The notes beneath the pieces are model-generated. The model saw only the letters and a program-made list of their open reading frames with translations. It was not told the DNA's origin and did not search any database. 64,000 bases of DNA from an uncultured Rubripirellula sp. (GTDB lineage: Bacteria; Planctomycetota; Planctomycetia; Pirellulales; Pirellulaceae), in assembly GCA_938075415.1 (NCBI GenBank), contig CALJHC010000030.1, forward strand, positions 62,001 through 126,000. The letters run 5' to 3'. Numbering within the stretch: position 1 is the stretch's first letter; each line of letters opens with the position of its first letter. The position numbers and the translations under genes are program-made. This document shows, in pieces, positions 27,882-36,545 of this stretch.

Positions 27882-29103
27882 CGTGTCCGGAAATCAGTTG
27901 GGTCGGTTTTGGTTCTTGAGTGTCCGCACCGAAAATTTTCTGCGGTCATTCTCAGGGTGAAGATACGATCTAAACGCAAACGATGTCGTGGAGGTGGAGG
28001 TAAACGCCTGCGTGGTCTCAAGATCCCTCGGTGCGAGTGCGGTCCGACTTGCAGTCGGAGAGACATCAGTCTAATCGAAACGGCCATACCATGCTGCTTC
28101 AATGAAGCCCTCCAATGAACCGATTCCTCCGTTTAACAAATTACTTGCTTGTTCAAATCACCTATTTTCTATTGGCTGACACTGGGGGTTTCATTTCTGG
28201 CTTGAGTGATCCTTGCCCTGATCATCTTTTGTACTCAATTTGCTTAATGATAGGGTGCGGTGTACGGGTCGGTTTTGGAATTTAGCTTGACGGAAACAGG
28301 GACGTTAAACGCGACGTTTTCTGGCGAAATCGCTTTGAACATCGACCTGGCAGTGAGCCAATTGGGGCCGAACCGATCGTGAACCGGGAAAGCTCGGACC
28401 AACGCGGTGTCGAGCGGAGTGCAAACAATTCTTCGTTACACGGTCACACTACGCTGTCGACGTTCAGTTGGTTCAATTCCGTGGCTTTCGGGCGTCACCG
28501 AGTGTCGCGTTTGTGGATGTCTTGGTCGGACTTGGGGAACGGTCGTCCAAACACATCTCAGAAAGTTAACGAGGCTCTCCGGTTCACAGGTTGAGCCATG
28601 AAACCCGGTTCTTGTGTGATTGGGAGTTAAGCTGACGCTGAGTGCGTGAGGTAATTGGGAGCCATCAAGGCGAGGTAGCTGAGTAGGGTTTGTATGTTGC
28701 GAGCTGTTCTCGTCAGATCCACGCGGTTTTCGTGATTCAGCGACGTTCAGAATGAAGTGACAGACGACGGGATGCTCTTTGGATTCCTCGAAAGGCAACC
28801 TTTGCTTGGAGCGATCCATGGGATCTGCTTTTGCTGTTTCCGCAGCGAGCCTGAGCGTTCGCTAAATGCATTCATCGTTATGCACCCCGCCACGGCGGCA
28901 CGAATTTTAGAGGGTCCATCGTCACGAGATCTTTGAGAACCACTCAGGGTGACTAACATCAACGGCTTAGGGTATTCCGAAGCTTGAAATCGTTATTCGT
29001 TCGCGGCGTCGCTTCTGCCGTGCTAAGCAGGTGTGTCGCAAAAGCCGTCCTGATGAGGCATGAGAGTGGACTGGATTTGGTTGAGAATGGACGAGAATTC
29101 CCG
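27882..29103. other. 1.2-kb region without convincing genes
   Basis: Longest noncoding stretch in the window. Open frames at 27878-28102 and 28436-28819 (minus) and 28379-28601 (plus) are Arg/Ser/Thr-rich, overlap one another and lack ribosome binding sites. I see no RNA gene signature. It may hold decayed sequence or an unrecognised RNA. Confidence 0.45.
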
Positions 29104-29283
29104 TTATTTCCAACCTTCGCGTGCGATAATGGTATCAGCACCAGGAGTCAGTCGGCGGAGTTTTCGAATGGCTTCCGTTTTCTCAATCGAACCAGCGTTG
29201 ACGCGTGCGATTAGCTTGGCTGTTTTCTTGCGGCGTGTTCGTAAGCGTTTGATTTCACGGACTCGTTCAATTCCTGATGGCAT
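29104..29283 (-). CDS. 59-residue basic protein, DUF6800-like
   Basis: Small gene found by reading the minus strand: ATG 29283 to TAA 29104-29106, with AGGA 7 nt upstream. It starts MPSGIERVREIKRLRTRRKK and ends LTPGADTIIAREGWK. It is highly basic and helical. I recognise it as a planctomycete-specific small protein family (DUF6800, from memory). Function unknown; the charge would suit nucleic-acid or ribosome binding. It lies upstream of no close partner; topA begins 3 kb away on the same strand. Confidence 0.85.
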   Translation of the reverse strand: MPSGIERVREIKRLRTRRKKTAKLIARVNAGSIEKTEAIRKLRRLTPGADTIIAREGWK

Positions 29284-29721
29284 GCTCAGTTCCTAGGTGT
29301 TGTTTCTGTTTGCATCTTATTCGTGGGGCGCTGGCCATAACCACGAATCGAATCTTTATCTCGAGAAGCTGTTTATTCTCACAAGTTTTACCGTCAATGC
29401 GAGGGGGAAACTGGATTGAATTTCCCTCGCGGTTTCACGGCTCTCCAAGATCAAATCAAATGCCCCCAACACGATGTCAGGGCGAGTCCGGAGTGGGTTT
29501 TCCTCAGGAATCGGGAAGTATGTGAGGCTCAAATCATCGCAATTCAGGCGTTCGCGCCAAGGTCAATCCGATTCTAAGTGCCACAAAAGGTTGAATATCG
29601 CTGGAGTGGTCAGTCCGGCATGTGTTGAACGATTCAGGCTGCGGGCGGCTTATTAGCGGTCCAGCATTCCCGTTTGTTCGTGAAAATTCTCGATTGCCGG
29701 GTGTCTGCAAAATCGCTTTCC
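29284..29721. other. intergenic region downstream of topA
   Basis: 438 bp between topA and the small basic gene, which are both on the minus strand. No gene or clear terminator found. Confidence 0.45.
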
Positions 29722-32457
29722 CTACGTTCCTTTTGGTGCCATTCCTTTCTTTTTGGCCGCTTTTTTCTTTGTCGCTTTCTTCTTCACTGCCTTTTTCTTG
29801 GCAGCTTTTTTCTTGGCTTTTTTCTTCTTGGCTTTTTTCTTGGCAGCTTTCTTCTTCTTCTTCTTCTTTGACGGTCCCTTTGCTGCTCGTTCGGCGAGGA
29901 GATCCAGCGCCGATTCGAACGTCATTTCCTTGGGGTCCATTCCTTTTCGCAGCGATGCATTCGTCTCTCCGTCGGTGACATAAGGCCCGAATCTACCATC
30001 AAGGATTTTTACTTCTCCCTCGGTGATCGGCGATTTGTCTTCGTAGACTCGCAGTGGTTCCTTCGGCGTGCCCCGACCTCTTTTCTTTGGTTGTTTAAGG
30101 AGTTCGATGGCTTGTTCGAGGGTGATGTCTAGTGGCGAGAGGTCTGCAGGAAGTGAACGTGTTTCTTTTTCGCATTTGACATAGGGTCCGTAGCGACCGT
30201 CGAAAGCTTGGATTAGTTCGCCGTTATCGGGGAATTCACCGAGTGATCGAGGCAGTTGCAGCAGTCTGCAGGCTAATTCGAGTGTGACGTCCTCGATTTC
30301 CATTCCCTTGAGAAGGCCCTGGTTGCGTTTTTCTTCATCGTCATTCTCACCCAGTTGTAGGTAGGGGCCAAAACGTCCCACCTTCAGGTAGATGGGTTTC
30401 TTCAACTCCGGGTGGGTTCCGATGGGTTCGTCTTCAACCTCACTTGATTCCAGCAGTTCCATCGCCTTGCCGAGGTCCATGTCATCCGGCGGCAATCCGT
30501 CAGGGATGGAGGCCTTTCGCTCGCCTTGCTCGATGTAAGGTCCGTATTGTCCGACTCGGACGAAGACTTCCTCTCGGTGAGGACCCTCAGCGGGTAGCCC
30601 CAGCGAAAATCTGGCAGTCGTGACGGGATCAATCTCGTCCAATTTCGTGGCGATCAGGCCTTGAAGGCCAACGTTATGCTTCTCTTTTGAGTCATCGCCA
30701 AAGTAAAACTTTTTGAGGTAATCCTCTCGGCCCACACCGTCCCTGCTGATGGAGTCAAGTAGGTTCTCGAGGTCCGCGGTGAATTCGTAGTCCACGAGGG
30801 TTGGAAAGTGTTGTTCCATCAGGCGTGTGACACTGAAGGCACGCCAAGTTGGGACCAACGCCGTTCCACGTTTCTCAATGTAATTCCTTCGCTCGTCGGT
30901 GATCGTTCCGATGATCGAAGCGTAGGTACTGGGGCGACCAATCCCTTTATCTTCGAGTGTCTTGGTCAACGTGGCTTCAGTGAATCTGGCCGGTGGTTGG
31001 GTGGTGTGGGACTTTGGATCAACGAGACCCACTTTCAACGGGTCGCCTTGAGTGACTCGGGGAAGGATTTTCTCTCGGTTGGCAATCTCAGCGGCTGGGT
31101 CGTCAGTGCCCTCGACGTAGGCTCGCAGAAATCCCTCAAATTCGATGCTCGTTCCGCTTGCGACAAAGGTGGTGTCGGCACCTTCAATCGTAATACTGAC
31201 TCGCTGTTTTTTTGCGTCAGCCATTTGACAGGCGATGGTTCTCTTCCAGATCAGGTCGAACAACTTATACTGATCGGAATCGAGTTCGCCTCGAACCGTT
31301 CCGGGCAGTCGGAAAGGCGTGCCTGCAGGGCGAATCGCTTCGTGAGCTTCTTGGGCATTCTTGACTTTGCCTCGATAAACCCGAACGTCTGGGTGAAGAA
31401 ATTGATTGCCATATTCACTTCTGACTAACTCGCGAGAAGCGTTAATTGCTTCCTTGCTGAGCGTCATGCTATCGGTACGCATGTAGGTGATGTAACCATT
31501 CTCGTACAAGCGTTGTGCGGCACTCATGGTCCGCTGAGCGGTGAAACCCAGCTTTCGGTTGGCTTCCTGTTGCAGGGTACTGGTCGTGAAAGGTGGACGA
31601 GGTCGTTCGGCAAACGGTTTTACCTCAACCTTGGTGATGCGGAAGTCAGCGGTTCGGAGCTCACTGGCGAGCGTGTTGGTTTCGGTCTCGTTGAGTTGCA
31701 GCAGTTCGGGTTTCTTTAGTTTTCCAGTCTCCGAATCGAAGTCTTTTCCGGATGGAATCTTGCGACCGTTCACCGATTGAAGAGTTGCCTCAAGAGTTTC
31801 ACCAGAGTTGGTTTCAAATTGGGCAGACAGGTCCCAGTAGGTCGCGTCAACAAAGGCGATTCGTGATCGCTCTCGTTCAACGATCAGGCGTACTGCGACA
31901 CTCTGCACTCTTCCGGCGCTGGTTCCCTTGCCCACGCGTCTCCAGAGGAGATTGGACATGTCGAAGCCGTAGAGGCGATCCAGAATACGGCGAGTCTCCT
32001 GAGCATGCACCAAGCTGCTGTCGATACTTCTCGTTGCCTCCAACGCGTTGGAAATGGCCTCCTTGGTGATCTCGTGAAATACGAGTCGCTCGACCGGTAC
32101 CTTCGGCTTCAGGATTTCTTGAAGGTGCCAGCTGATCGCCTCACCTTCACGGTCCTCATCGGTCGCCAGGTAAAGATAGTCCGCGTCTTTGAGAGCGTCT
32201 TTAAGCTTTTTGACCTGTTTCTTTTTGTCACCGGGGACGATGTAAAGTGGCTTGAAGTCGTCGTCAACATTGACTCCAAGGTAGGCCCATGACTCACCCT
32301 TGTATTTTTCGGGGCATTCCTTTCGGCCAGCGGGTAAATCGCGGACATGACCGATGCTCGCCTCCACTTGGTAATTGGAGCCGAGGAATTTGGAGATCGT
32401 TCTCGCTTTGGCTGGTGATTCGACGATTACCAGGTGCTTGCCGTTACTTTTTGCCAT
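29722..32457 (-). CDS. topA: DNA topoisomerase I with Lys/Ala-rich C-terminal tail
   Basis: Type IA topoisomerase that relaxes negative supercoils. The toprim domain starts at the N-terminus (KHLVIVESPAKARTISKFLG) with the acidic motif ATDEDREGEA. The active-site Tyr is in ENGYITYMRTDSM. After about 600 the C-terminus has four glycine-rich repeats (VGQYGPYIEQGE, VGRFGPYLQLGE, DGRYGPYVKCEKE, DGRFGPYVTDGE) rather than the Cys4 zinc fingers of E. coli TopA. The last about 48 residues are a histone-H1-like Lys/Ala tail (KKKAAKKKAKKKKAKKK). 911 residues. ATG at 32457. Confidence 0.96.
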   Translation of the reverse strand: MAKSNGKHLVIVESPAKARTISKFLGSNYQVEASIGHVRDLPAGRKECPEKYKGESWAYLGVNVDDDFKPLYIVPGDKKKQVKKLKDALKDADYLYLATDEDREGEAISWHLQEILKPKVPVERLVFHEITKEAISNALEATRSIDSSLVHAQETRRILDRLYGFDMSNLLWRRVGKGTSAGRVQSVAVRLIVERERSRIAFVDATYWDLSAQFETNSGETLEATLQSVNGRKIPSGKDFDSETGKLKKPELLQLNETETNTLASELRTADFRITKVEVKPFAERPRPPFTTSTLQQEANRKLGFTAQRTMSAAQRLYENGYITYMRTDSMTLSKEAINASRELVRSEYGNQFLHPDVRVYRGKVKNAQEAHEAIRPAGTPFRLPGTVRGELDSDQYKLFDLIWKRTIACQMADAKKQRVSITIEGADTTFVASGTSIEFEGFLRAYVEGTDDPAAEIANREKILPRVTQGDPLKVGLVDPKSHTTQPPARFTEATLTKTLEDKGIGRPSTYASIIGTITDERRNYIEKRGTALVPTWRAFSVTRLMEQHFPTLVDYEFTADLENLLDSISRDGVGREDYLKKFYFGDDSKEKHNVGLQGLIATKLDEIDPVTTARFSLGLPAEGPHREEVFVRVGQYGPYIEQGERKASIPDGLPPDDMDLGKAMELLESSEVEDEPIGTHPELKKPIYLKVGRFGPYLQLGENDDEEKRNQGLLKGMEIEDVTLELACRLLQLPRSLGEFPDNGELIQAFDGRYGPYVKCEKETRSLPADLSPLDITLEQAIELLKQPKKRGRGTPKEPLRVYEDKSPITEGEVKILDGRFGPYVTDGETNASLRKGMDPKEMTFESALDLLAERAAKGPSKKKKKKKAAKKKAKKKKAKKKAAKKKAVKKKATKKKAAKKKGMAPKGT

Positions 32458-33069
32458 TCAAGCTGCAGATTTTGAAGGGAAAAGGGGGTTGGGATTCGAG
32501 GATTGATCGATACCGATTGTCTGTTTTGGTCGGCATCGCATTTGGGGGTCTCAGTTTCGTTGGAAAAGTTTCAGGGTGGGCGATTTTTGAAAGGAAAGAG
32601 ATTCATGGTCGCTTTTAGCGGTGAGATTTGACGCTGAGGTCGAATCTCACCTTGACCCTGTAAATCAACGGGCGATACGCTTTCTACTTCGCAGATCGGG
32701 GCATGTAGTGTGACCCGCTCCGAGGAAGAATTGAGGGGTTGCGTCAAAAGTGGCGCGATTCTGTCAGTTTTGCGGTCTGGGACTTAGAAAGCGGCGGGGA
32801 ATCGTTAAGATAACCCGACGTCTCGAAATCACTTCACCGTGGATTGGCGTCGCTGTTTCCACTGTCGACTCCTCAGAGATTTGGTCGGTTGGCCATCCTT
32901 GTCAAGCCGACTCCGTTCACACACATTCAGTAATCCTGCCAAAATAGCATCCCAAAGACGCTTCGTTTTCTATAGCTTTTTCGCCGGAAAACGATCGAAC
33001 TCAACGGTTTTCATGTTTTTTTGAAAGCCGATCGAACTGGGAACCACTTCGTCAAAAGTTATCACGATC
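32458..33069. other. divergent promoter region between topA and the PpiD-like gene
   Basis: 612 bp holding both promoters and the hairpin at 32620-32651. No gene is supported; the 32750-32947 frame starts with a CxxC-like motif but lacks a ribosome binding site. Confidence 0.5.
32620..32651. promoter_or_regulatory. 13-bp inverted repeat (hairpin) upstream of topA
   Basis: GGTGAGATTTGAC and GTCGAATCTCACC flank a 6-nt loop; the arms match at 12 of 13 positions. It lies about 160 bp upstream of the topA start and has no T-run. It could be a structured leader or an operator. Function is inferred only from the symmetry. Confidence 0.45.
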
Positions 33070-35643
33070 ATGAATAGTAGTCCCTTTGAGCTATTTCGAC
33101 GCAATCTCAAGCCCATGATGATTGGGCTGACCGGCTTGGCATTGTTTGCTTTTGTGGCTCTGCCGGTGCTCGACAGTTCCATGCGTCGCAATGCTGGGGC
33201 GACGGGAAACGGTGTCGTGGCTTCCTTCTCGGGAACGGAATTGACCCGGGGGCGAGTCGACTACTTCACCCGCAACCACAACTCCTGTGTCCGTTTTCTG
33301 GTGGAATTGGCAGAAGAAACCATCAGGCGTGGGGGAATCCCTCAGACGGCTGGTTTCAGCTTTGATGACCAAAATCAGCGAGTCCAAGCCATCGGTATCA
33401 ATGAATCGCCGAGCTTCATGGGGACGATTCGCTCATTGATGTTTGCGTCACTCGCCCAAAAAGAAGGGTTTGAGCTGGACGACAGCTCGCTTGAATTTTG
33501 GCTGCAAGAGTTCACTAACCGCAAAATTACCGACCGAGACATTGACGGTTTGCTGATGCGGTCCACTCAAAATCAGATGGGGCGACCGCACCTCTACGAG
33601 CAGTTGCGAACACATCTTTTGGCGCAGGTTTACGAACAAAGGGGGATTTCCGGTCTCTTTGTTAATCAATCACCCAGACAGGGACCGTTGCTTACGCCCC
33701 AAGAGCAATGGGGCAATTTTCTTAAGCTCAACCGAAATGCCACCACTTCCGCCTACGGGATATCAATTGATGACTTCCTTCCGCAAACCGAGGCAAGTCC
33801 CAGTGAGATTGAGATAAAAGCCGTTTACGACGAGGGTAAGGATCGGGACCCAAGTGATTTTTCCGCCGATCCCGGCTTTCATCGTCGCTATGAAGCCAAG
33901 ATTGAGTACGTTTCCGCCGACCCCCTGACATTCATTGATGCTGAGGTCGCAAAGTTGACGGAGGATGAAATTCGTGAAGAGTACGAAAAGAGGATCAAGG
34001 GTGGCGACTTTTTAATCCCGGTTGACACCACTGATAGTTCGCCAGATCCGGCGACGGAAACCGATCCGGCGACGGAAACCGATCCGGCGACGGAAACCGA
34101 TGCGGCGACGGAAACCGATGCGGCAACCGGAGTCGCGATTTCGGAGACGCAGCCCGAAACGCCAGAACCAGAGGCGACAGAACCAGTTACACCTGAGCCT
34201 GCCTCGCAGCAGGATGCACCACCGCAGGGAGATGAAGCCACGTCTTCTGATAGTCAGGGTGACGCGCCGGCTGACCAGCAGTCAAGAGTCGACACTGGCG
34301 ATGCCGTTGTTCTTGTCTCGGCGTCACAAGCGGTGACCGATTCCGATGCGTCGGATCAATCTGCCAACGCGGCTGATGAAGACGCGGTTGCTGAGTCTCA
34401 GGCTGAATCGGATTCTCAAGAAGCACAGGTTGACTCAGCAGTTGCTGAAACCAACGATCCAGCTAGCGAAGCTGAACCAGCGGAAACGACGGACTCTGAT
34501 GCATCGGAGGACGCTGGTGAGGACAAGGAAGCTGGTGAGGACAAGGAAGCTGGCGAGGAGGTAGGAGACACGGCTGGCGATACCACAACTACTGCAGAAG
34601 AGGCTGGAACTGCTGCAGAAGAGGCTGGAACTGCGGCAGAAGAGGAGGCAACCACGGTTGAGTCGTTTGAGAGTGTTCGCGATCAGGTTGCTCGTGAAAT
34701 GGTTCAAGCGGTGGCGCAGGAGAATCTGGAGAAGGCATTAAGCGACGTTAACAATCGTATGCGTCGCTTCTTTTCGCAAAATGCGATGTACGAGACCAGC
34801 CTGAGTATTCAGGGCACTTCCAAAGGTAAGGCTCCGGAGAAATTGGATCTTTCCAGCATCGCAACCGAGCTTGGGCTGCAGTATGAGTTAATCGGACCGG
34901 TTTCGCAGGTTTCGATCAGCGACGAGCCGATTGCTTCCTCGGTTGCAATGGGAGCGGGGGCACAGTTCATGGGGCAGCAAACGAGTTTTGTTCAGCTGAT
35001 GTACGGCACCGCCAATGCGCAATCGTTGGATCCAACACAGCCGCTTTTCGCACCAGTCCAGACGTCCGATCCGAGGTCCATGAAGCAGTATCTCGCTTGG
35101 AAGGTTGAAGAGACGAAGGCTTACACACCCGAATTGAGTGAAGTCAGGGATGCAGTGGTGATGGAAATTCGAGTGAAGGAGGCAAGGAAGCTTGCCCTAA
35201 AGGCTGCCAACGAAATGGTTCAAAAGTCAAAGTTAGAGGGGATTGGAGAGCTTCGCGATTTAGTTCCTGAGAACAAAGCTGAATTGTTGCAAGAGGGACT
35301 GGGGCCATTCACTTGGATGACCTCCTTCGGGTTCTCTGGTGCGTCCATTAGCGTTGTTCCGGGCATTGAAGCGGCAGGTGAGGATTTTATGAAGGCGGTA
35401 TTTGACAACGAACCGGGAGTGATCTCAGTTGCTGTCGATCAATCGGGCCGAACGGTTTACTTGGTTCAGGCGGACGGGTTTACACCAGACATGGAAGGTT
35501 TGCAGCAATTGTTCAAGCAACCCAGTAATCGCTTCATGAGCAGAATGCTGGGAAATGGCGCGGCACAAATCGTTGGTGATTATTTCGAGCGGATGGATGA
35601 GCAGAATGGATTTATCGACTACAGTTCTCCCGATTCAGAGTAG
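33070..35643 (+). CDS. membrane-anchored PpiD/SurA-like protein with acidic repeat region
   Basis: 857 residues. A short cytoplasmic start, then a membrane helix at about 16-36 (MIGLTGLALFAFVALPVLD). Residues about 45-320 resemble the SurA/PpiD N-terminal chaperone fold (VVASFSGTELTRGRVDYF; AQKEGFELDDSSLEFWLQEF). Residues about 325-540 are Asp/Glu/Thr/Ala-rich low complexity with DPATET repeats and AGEDKE and AEEAGT repeats. The C-terminal part (about 540-857) has further helical and sheet segments, but I see no clear catalytic PPIase motif. I infer an extracytoplasmic folding factor. ATG at 33070. Confidence 0.6.
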   Translation: MNSSPFELFRRNLKPMMIGLTGLALFAFVALPVLDSSMRRNAGATGNGVVASFSGTELTRGRVDYFTRNHNSCVRFLVELAEETIRRGGIPQTAGFSFDDQNQRVQAIGINESPSFMGTIRSLMFASLAQKEGFELDDSSLEFWLQEFTNRKITDRDIDGLLMRSTQNQMGRPHLYEQLRTHLLAQVYEQRGISGLFVNQSPRQGPLLTPQEQWGNFLKLNRNATTSAYGISIDDFLPQTEASPSEIEIKAVYDEGKDRDPSDFSADPGFHRRYEAKIEYVSADPLTFIDAEVAKLTEDEIREEYEKRIKGGDFLIPVDTTDSSPDPATETDPATETDPATETDAATETDAATGVAISETQPETPEPEATEPVTPEPASQQDAPPQGDEATSSDSQGDAPADQQSRVDTGDAVVLVSASQAVTDSDASDQSANAADEDAVAESQAESDSQEAQVDSAVAETNDPASEAEPAETTDSDASEDAGEDKEAGEDKEAGEEVGDTAGDTTTTAEEAGTAAEEAGTAAEEEATTVESFESVRDQVAREMVQAVAQENLEKALSDVNNRMRRFFSQNAMYETSLSIQGTSKGKAPEKLDLSSIATELGLQYELIGPVSQVSISDEPIASSVAMGAGAQFMGQQTSFVQLMYGTANAQSLDPTQPLFAPVQTSDPRSMKQYLAWKVEETKAYTPELSEVRDAVVMEIRVKEARKLALKAANEMVQKSKLEGIGELRDLVPENKAELLQEGLGPFTWMTSFGFSGASISVVPGIEAAGEDFMKAVFDNEPGVISVAVDQSGRTVYLVQADGFTPDMEGLQQLFKQPSNRFMSRMLGNGAAQIVGDYFERMDEQNGFIDYSSPDSE
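34045..34134 (+). repeat. 18-bp coding tandem repeat (DPATET), 5 units
   Basis: GATCCGGCGACGGAAACC three times, then two variant units. It encodes DPATET/DAATET in frame inside the PpiD-like gene. Further in-frame repeats follow: 18 bp near 34513-34559 and 21 bp near 34590-34645. Confidence 0.9.
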
Positions 35644-35948
35644 AGCACTGTTTGAAAAGGCTCGGTTTGGGCCCAATCGATCCCGAACCGACCGGCCCCG
35701 AACCGACCGGCCCCGAACCGGCGACCGGAATGCTTGACTGTAGTACGGTGGTGGGTCTCCAGCGTTCGCTGCGGCATTCCATGGAAATGTCGCATCGTTT
35801 GCCTGCGATTGTGTCAGTCTGATCCCTTGGGATTTGGCGATTCTCTGAGAAATGACCAGAGGCTAGAATTCCACAGAATTATTTACTTTGACCAGTTTTT
35901 CGGTTATGCTTTGCGGAGGATTACGTAACCTTCGTCCGGACAATTTAG
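35644..35948. other. intergenic region upstream of the ECF sigma gene
   Basis: 305 bp with a short GC-rich tandem repeat at its start (35682-35728) and an AT-richer part at 35880-35910 that may hold the operon promoter. I cannot assign -35/-10 boxes securely. Confidence 0.45.
35682..35728. repeat. 15-bp tandem repeat, about 3 copies
   Basis: Units of (C)CCCGAACCGACCGG, the last one altered to CCGGCGACCGG, 38 bp after the PpiD-like stop. Confidence 0.8.
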
Positions 35949-36545
35949 ATGTGTGCAAACAAAGCTTGTTTGCACGGGGAAAGCATCGAAAGCGATAGTG
36001 TGCTTCTTGAAATTTTCAAGGAGACTGCTAGCGAGGACGCTGCGTATCAACTTCACCAGCGATATTCGGAGCGACTGCTTGCCCTCGTTCGCTCGCAGTG
36101 CAGTGTCTCACTCAGATCCCGTTTCGACCCGGAAGACGTTGCTCAATCGGTATTTCGGACCATTTTCAGGCGCAGTGCACACGGTGAGTACGTCTTACCC
36201 GACAGTGGCGACCTTTGGGCGTTGTTGCTGGTCGTTTGCATGAACAAAGTTCGGTCGCGAGCGACGTTTCACCGAGCTGGCAAACGCAGTGTTGAACGGA
36301 CTGTTTCTTTGCATCACGATATCCTGTCACCCGATAGGCGTAATAGCGATACGGATCTCGAACTTTTGAAGATGTCAATAGATGAGATACTGTCGGAGTT
36401 GCCCGATCGCCAGCAGGAAATTGTGCGTTTACGCGTTTTAGGATCTGAGATCGCCGAGATTGCCGAAATATCGGGTCGGAGTCTACGAACCATCGAACGC
36501 GTCTTGCAGAGATTCCGCGACGAGTTAAATAGGCGGGTGCTCTAA
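35949..36545 (+). CDS. ECF-type RNA polymerase sigma factor
   Basis: 198 residues. Region 2 at about 35-100 (DAAYQLHQRYSERLLALV; FDPEDVAQSVFRTIF) and region 4 at about 140-195 (ILSELPDRQQEIVRLRVLG followed by the helix-turn-helix EIAEISGRSLRTIERVLQRF). This belongs to the planctomycete sigma group found with serine/threonine kinases. Its TAA (36543-36545) overlaps the kinase ATG (36545-36547) by one base, so the two are translationally coupled. No anti-sigma gene is present. The start ATG 35949 lacks a good ribosome binding site. Confidence 0.9.
   Translation: MCANKACLHGESIESDSVLLEIFKETASEDAAYQLHQRYSERLLALVRSQCSVSLRSRFDPEDVAQSVFRTIFRRSAHGEYVLPDSGDLWALLLVVCMNKVRSRATFHRAGKRSVERTVSLHHDILSPDRRNSDTDLELLKMSIDEILSELPDRQQEIVRLRVLGSEIAEIAEISGRSLRTIERVLQRFRDELNRRVL

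Noticed and set aside
28436..28819. 127-residue minus-strand frame
   Set aside because: His/Pro/Thr-rich, no start signal, overlaps other equally open frames; typical of noncoding DNA.
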